64,000 bases of DNA, taken from Globodera rostochiensis (taxonomy: Eukaryota; Nematoda; Chromadorea; Rhabditida; Heteroderidae). A model generated the notes under the pieces. That model saw nothing but the letters and a program-made list of their open reading frames with translations, made no database searches and was not told the DNA's origin. How positions within the stretch are numbered: position 1 is the first letter of the stretch; the number at the start of each line of letters is the position of its first letter. Below are positions 59,701 to 64,000 of the stretch, one piece after another. A program made the position numbers and the translations under genes. Location of the stretch: contig JAEVLN010000008.1 of the NCBI GenBank assembly GCA_018350325.1, positions 3,243,794 through 3,307,793 of the forward strand. Reading direction: 5' to 3'.

Positions 59701-62199
59701 TTAAAAGGACCCAGACTATCCGTTCATAGTTCATTAATTAATTAAACTTTTAAATTGTAAATTAAACAATTAAAAGGACCCAGACTATCATTATAAAATT
59801 AATTAAACATTTAAATTGTAAATTAAACAATTAAAAGGACCCAGACTATCCGTTCATAGTTCATTAATTAATTAAACATTTAAATTGTAAATTAAACAAT
59901 TAAAAGGACCCAGACTATCAGCAATTGGCTTCAGAGAAATATGGCATCAAAAATTTCCCAAGTTGGGATGAAATGTTCAGAAAACTTCGCTTTTTCTTTG
60001 TAAATGCATTGCCTCAAATTGATGACCAATTTAAACTCGTTGAACGCATTGAAAAAGTCAAATTTATTGGAGGTTTTAATTTGGGCCGCACGTCCGGCAT
60101 CGATTTGCCTCCTTCGCCAAATGTATAAATTTTATATTTAAAAATAAGAACAACATTAATTATATTATTATTATTAAAAGTTGCTCTCCGACCCTTCGGG
60201 GGCAGCAATGTCGGGGTTTGGCTTTTTTTCACTAAAAAACCAAAAATGTTGAAAAGTTTGGAGTTCGGGGCGAAAACCCCCGACCAAAAATGTCGGGGTT
60301 CGAAGTTTTTTCTAATAAAACCCAAAATATATTATTTATTTAAATATGTATAGAAAATATTTTAGCTTAAATGAATATGTTTAAATTCTTAAATAGAACA
60401 CTTCATTGAATAATTTGATGCTAACCAACGGCACTGCCCGTGGCATTATTCTGATCAGCTTTGGCACAAATGTGGACACGGATGAACCAGAGCATTCACA
60501 ACTTATGGAAGCCGTCATTGGCACAACGCAAAATTTCCCCGATTTTTTGTTCATTTTGAAGCTGTCCAAAGGCCATCATTTGCCCATAAAGCATGCCAAT
60601 GTTCTTTCTGCAACGTGGGTGAATCAGAAGGACATTTTGGGTATGAATTGTTTTAGCAAATTAAAATTTAAATAAATTTGAAAGTTTCTCTCTTTTTCAT
60701 GGCACTCCAAAAATCGTAAAACTTTTTTGGGTGGGCGCGTGTATTTCTTGGAAAATTAAAAATCTTTCACACGCGGGTGGACAGATCATTTTGGTTCAAA
60801 AAAAAAAATCAATTCCACTAATCAAAATTCAAAAGATTTTTTTTGATTTTTTTGGCCAAACTCTTCAAAGTTTATTTGCAATAAAGGACCAGTTCTTCCA
60901 TCAAAGCTTGGCAAATTGGAATTGCCAAACCTTTAAATTTCTCCGATTTATTTTTATTTAAATTGGAAAAATTTATTTCATTAATATATGTACAATGCAA
61001 AATTATCTAACAAAATTAACAGCTTAGCAGTTGTTGTTAATTGTTTAGCGAAATTATTGCATTTTTTTTGGTCCCGCTTTTTGTGTGCCGTGCCGGACTC
61101 GGCGGTTTTGCCAAAAATGCTAATAGCAGCATCATAAACCATAAAAGCCATTCAGACCAGCCAGAAACAAAAGCATTTGTGTCCCATTGCGGCATGAACA
61201 GTGTGTATGAGAGCGCGTTTCACGGCGTGCCGATGGTCTGCGTGCCGTTCTTTTACGACCAATATTACAACGCCGAATCGGTGGCACGCCAACGAATTGC
61301 GCTGGTGGTTGAACGTGAACAGCCGGACATTGACACGTTGAAGAAGCTGCTTATTGTTGCTTTAACAAAGGCATTGGGCCTAGAGGAAAGGTGTGGGGGA
61401 TTTTGGGGGGGGGGATTTTGGGGGGGGGGATTTTTGGGGGGGGTATTTGGGGTGGGGATTTTGGGGGGGGGGATTTTGTTGGGGTGGGGGGGGGGATTTT
61501 GGGGGGGGATTGGGTGGGGGGGGGGGTTTGGGGTGGGGGGATTTTGGGGGGTGGGTGTGGGGTGGGGGGGGGGGGGAGTTGGGGGGGGTGTGGGGGGGGT
61601 GTGGGGGGGGGGGAGTTGGGGGGGGGGGGGGGGGATTGGGGGGGGATTTGGGGTGGGGGGTGGCAGTTTGGGGGTGGGATTTTGGGGGGGGGAAATTTTG
61701 AACAACAATCTAAGCGGAGGATTTTAGGCACAAATTTAAATTCATCTTTTTTGGAGTTTTTTTGGAGTGAATGAATCCATTGCCTTTTTTAAATTTATAA
61801 TTTTACATTTTTAATAAAATTTTGGATAAAATGCAACAATTGTTACATGCCAAATTCTGGAATTTTTATAAAAAACTGACTGATGAGAACATAAAACTTT
61901 TAAAATAAATATTTAAAATAAAAAATATTAGTGATGGCAGTGAAGAAACCATTGATTTGGCCCGCGTGAAGAGCATAAGTGCAGCAATTCGTGCCCACAA
62001 TGTTGGCAAAACAATCGCTGAAGCAATGAAAGTGATCGAAAATGAGAAGAACGGCAACGCAATAGCAAAAAGAAGCAATGATTTAGTCGTCCACCCAGTC
62101 CAATATTTATTTTTTGCATTTTTTGATTTAGCAAGAAATAGCCTACCCCCCCCCCCCCAATTGTTTTTGTTCTGTCCCACAACTTATACACTTCCATGA
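56723..62199 (+). CDS. UDP-glycosyltransferase (UGT family), repeat-filled introns
   Basis: UGTs conjugate sugars to small lipophilic molecules in the ER. ATG 56723 starts a signal peptide (IITIIIILINLFVPSAIALK), then ILFVQPNYSYLRSHFGFALN. Further exons: HMLVPIRDENGKLL (56972-57081), LMDKLKAEKFDVGIGEAFFL (about 57650-57860), VLVGLPSIPKLANKIISNLH (58240-58389), QLASEKYGIKNFPSWDEMFR (59922 to about 60120), GIILISFGTNVDTDEPEHSQ (60402-60640) and the UGT signature KAFVSHCGMNSVYESAFHGVPMVCVPFFYDQ (61166-61390). The last exon (about 61931-62199) gives SDGSEETIDLARVKSISAAI and a hydrophobic tail. The stretch expected between IPQK and LMDKLKAEKF (roughly 60-80 residues in other UGTs) was not found in 57081-57640, so an exon is missed or lost. 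Confidence 0.8.
57862..58215 (+). repeat. AT-rich degenerate tandem repeat in UGT intron
   Basis: Imperfect units around AAAATTAATTAGCATTATTTAAATAAATAACTT fill the intron between the exons ending at about 57860 and starting at about 58240. Confidence 0.65.
59045..59918 (+). repeat. About 60/69-bp alternating tandem repeat in UGT intron
   Basis: About 14 units share TTTAAATTGTAAATTAAACA and TTAAAAGGACCCAGACTATC, ending either ATTATAAAATTAATT (about 61 bp) or CGTTCATAGTTCATTAATT (about 69 bp). The two forms partly alternate. The last unit runs directly into the exon acceptor (GACTATCAG at 59913-59921). Confidence 0.85.
60178..60312. repeat. CCCCGAC/GTCGGGG palindromic repeat in UGT intron
   Basis: GCTCTCCGACCCTTCGGGGG, TGTCGGGGTTTGG, CGGGGCGAAAACCCCCGACC and TGTCGGGGTTCG words resemble the body of the 21772-21864 element. 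Clear ends and a target duplication were not identified. Confidence 0.5.
61393..61697 (+). repeat. G-rich degenerate repeat (GGGGGATTTTGGGGG) in UGT intron
   Basis: About 300 bp is almost only G with T/A interruptions. It starts right after the donor of the exon encoding the UGT signature (AAAG|GTGTGGGGG). It has high G-quadruplex potential on the sense strand. Open frames through it (poly-Gly, or poly-Pro on the minus strand) are artefacts. Confidence 0.85.
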
Positions 62200-62570
62200 A
62201 TTGCACAACCTAATTACACTTTTACATAAAATTAGTGGTGAGCGGCTCAAAAAATCCCAAAAAAAAAATTATTAAAAATAAAATGATTTGTGAATTTAAT
62301 TCAATGAATAATACCCCCGACCGACCCTTTTTATGCGGGCGGACATTTGGAGAAAATATGGGCCCTAACTGCCCAGTGTTCTGTGCAATGAGTTAAAGCC
62401 AAAATTTGGGCGCTTAACCGGGTCGCTTTTGAGGGCTAACCGCGGGGTGACTCCTTGCCGGGCACGGAAAAATAAAACTTTTTAACAAAAATTAAATACA
62501 TTTATTTTAAAATACCAAAAAAAGTAAAAATCAATCAATGAAAATCAATCGATATGATGGGGGGAAGAGA
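62200..62570. other. Short spacer between convergent UGT and presenilin genes
   Basis: No gene is recognised. A modestly GC-rich segment lies at about 62310-62470. Confidence 0.4.
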
Positions 62571-63822
62571 TCACAACGAAATCTGGTGACCACTCACGCA
62601 GTCCATGAACGGCGTGATCATCCATCGGGTGGCAAAGAAGAAAATGATGCCGCCGAAGATGGAGATGGGCAGTGCAGGCAACGCCTTGCGACACAGCGCC
62701 AACAACATCAGCGTGCAGGCAAGACCCTGCAGTTTTTGGACAGAAAAATGGTGAACAATACCCAAAAATGTGCAAAATTGAAAGATGAAATTTGTTGTTT
62801 TTTTTGTTTGAAAAAAGTGAGGGCATTGAAATCGGAAAATGTAAAAAATTAGAAGTATAAAATGCGCGGCACTGACCACCAAAATGACCACATAACACGC
62901 AATGGTCACGTTCCAATCACCGTAACTGCTCGCCTTGCCCAACAGCACACTGTAGAAGATGAAGTCGCCCAGTCCAAGTTTAACGCCTACTGAAAATTTA
63001 AAAAAATATATATTAAAAGACACAACGCCAACAAACGCACGCTCTTCCTCCGGCGGCATAACCTTGGCGGCATTGCCGGTGCGCGACTGCACACCACGTT
63101 TGGATGCCGGACGGCGCGGTGGACGGGCGGAGCGCGACGTGCGCGGTGCGGTGGAGGCCCGGCGGTGGTGTTGCTGGCCCGGCGACAAACCGGTCCGAGT
63201 GCTGCGCGACTCACCGACACTGCCGCCGTTGGTCAGTCCAATGGTGGTGTGCAACGTGTTGGCACTGTCGTCTGTAAAACATTGTGCAGTGTCAGTCCCC
63301 CCACATACCTATGTGTAAGTCTGTGCGTAAACCGGACACGATTTTCATTATAAAAATTTGACAAAAATTAAAACAACAAAAAAAAAATTTTTTGAGTAGA
63401 GGGAAGGGTTTCAGATGACACCTGAAGTGTCCGTGGAACGGCCAGCAAGTCGTCGATGCGCCACTGTTGTGCCTGTTGTTGTCGACGAAGAAGACGACGA
63501 CGACGACAGCAGTGCGTCCGTTGTTGATGAGTTCAGACGTGCAAGTTCGGGACCGGATTCGGAGCTAAACTAAAGCGAGATCGGGAGTTTTGAGGGAAAC
63601 TCAGAGAAATCCAAGAATCTTGATAACAGAAGAAAAAAAAAGAATTTAGCAATAAAATAAACAATTTCGTATGTAAAAAGGTAAAAGATTTTGGACCCAC
63701 CCCTGCGGCGCACGGCGGCTGCTGCTGATCATCACCATTATTATTTCCATCATTGCCGCCAGCCCCCGCCCCGGCGGCCGCACCAACAGCAGAACCGTAA
63801 ATGGTGTACAGAACGGTGGCTA
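62571..63822 (-). CDS. Presenilin, C-terminal part (5' end beyond window)
   Basis: Presenilin is the aspartyl protease of gamma-secretase, cleaving Notch-type receptors within the membrane. Reading leftwards: LYTIYGSAV followed by a Gly/Ala/Asn-rich loop (about 63700-63822), a Ser/Asp-rich loop exon (63420-63532) and an Arg/Pro-rich loop (about 63033-63270). [20 protein letters not shown] (about 62930-62990) carries the GLGD active-site motif. [38 protein letters not shown] (PALP motif at about 62670) and [18 protein letters not shown] end at TGA 62571-62573. The first catalytic Asp (TM6) lies outside the window. Last-exon boundaries are clear; the loop is longer and more low-complexity than in C. 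elegans SEL-12. Confidence 0.88.
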
Positions 63823-64000
63823 AAAAGGTTGAGTTTTTTGTTTTTAAAAATTTTTGAGACAAAAGATTATAATAATAATAATCTGCTGATCAGTTCTCAC
63901 AAATGTGAAGGGAGGGGTGCCCAGTTTTCAAGCAGTATTTTATTCTACTTATCCTTTTTTTTATGTTGTCCAGTTCTATGCTTCGGGAATCTTCTCGATC
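63823..64000. other. Intron/flank of presenilin at window edge
   Basis: AT-rich sequence upstream of the last recognised presenilin exon, with no coding segment identified. Confidence 0.4.

Noticed and set aside
61265..61774. Gly-rich (+) and Pro-rich (-) open frames
   Set aside because: They come from the G-rich intronic repeat 61393-61697. The UGT exon ends at a proper GT donor before it.

Overview
The window looks like nuclear DNA of a tylenchid, probably cyst-forming (Heteroderidae), plant-parasitic nematode. The evidence is intron-dense genes with animal-type proteins (ACAP-type Arf-GAP, ATE1, INTS6, presenilin, UNC-93-like, a secreted nematode-type fatty-acid-binding protein), two U2 snRNA genes, SKP1/F-box genes, and a spliced GH32 fructosidase/invertase. 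GH32 genes are known as a bacterial acquisition in plant-parasitic nematodes. No mitochondrial, bacterial or viral segment was recognised.

Left arm (1-22.3 kb): 3' part of an ACAP/centaurin-type Arf-GAP (+); F-box-like gene with a probable 1-base frameshift (+); SKP1-related gene (-); mitochondrial ribosomal protein mL64/CRIF1 (+) with a 1,019-bp hAT-like element in an intron; arginyltransferase ATE1 (+) with an open reading frame nested in its first intron; a small secreted protein (+); a U2 snRNA gene (-); and an UNC-93-like membrane protein (+).

Centre (22.3-37.6 kb): about 10.1 kb of a 37/35-bp satellite begins about 20 bp after the UNC-93-like stop codon. It is followed by a secreted fatty-acid-binding protein (-) and a repeat-rich interval holding an 871-bp terminal-inverted-repeat element with a perfect 8-bp target duplication.

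Right arm (37.6-64 kb): Integrator subunit 6 (-); second U2 snRNA (+); second SKP1-related gene (+); GH32 enzyme (-); UDP-glycosyltransferase (+) with satellite-filled introns; and the C-terminal part of presenilin (-), running off the window end.

Two architectural themes stand out. First, the SKP1 and U2 loci on the two sides are inverted, collinear duplicates, remnants of a segmental inverted duplication. Second, the introns and spacers hold many tiny palindromic elements with TAG...CTA ends and 8-bp target duplications (exact or 7/8). Their bodies are short self-complementary motifs repeated, which looks like a zoo of miniature hAT-type elements. Long G or C homopolymers, some forming C-G palindromes, are also frequent. 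Single-base indels at homopolymers in two genes and a scrambled patch in the satellite suggest imperfect long-read consensus in places.
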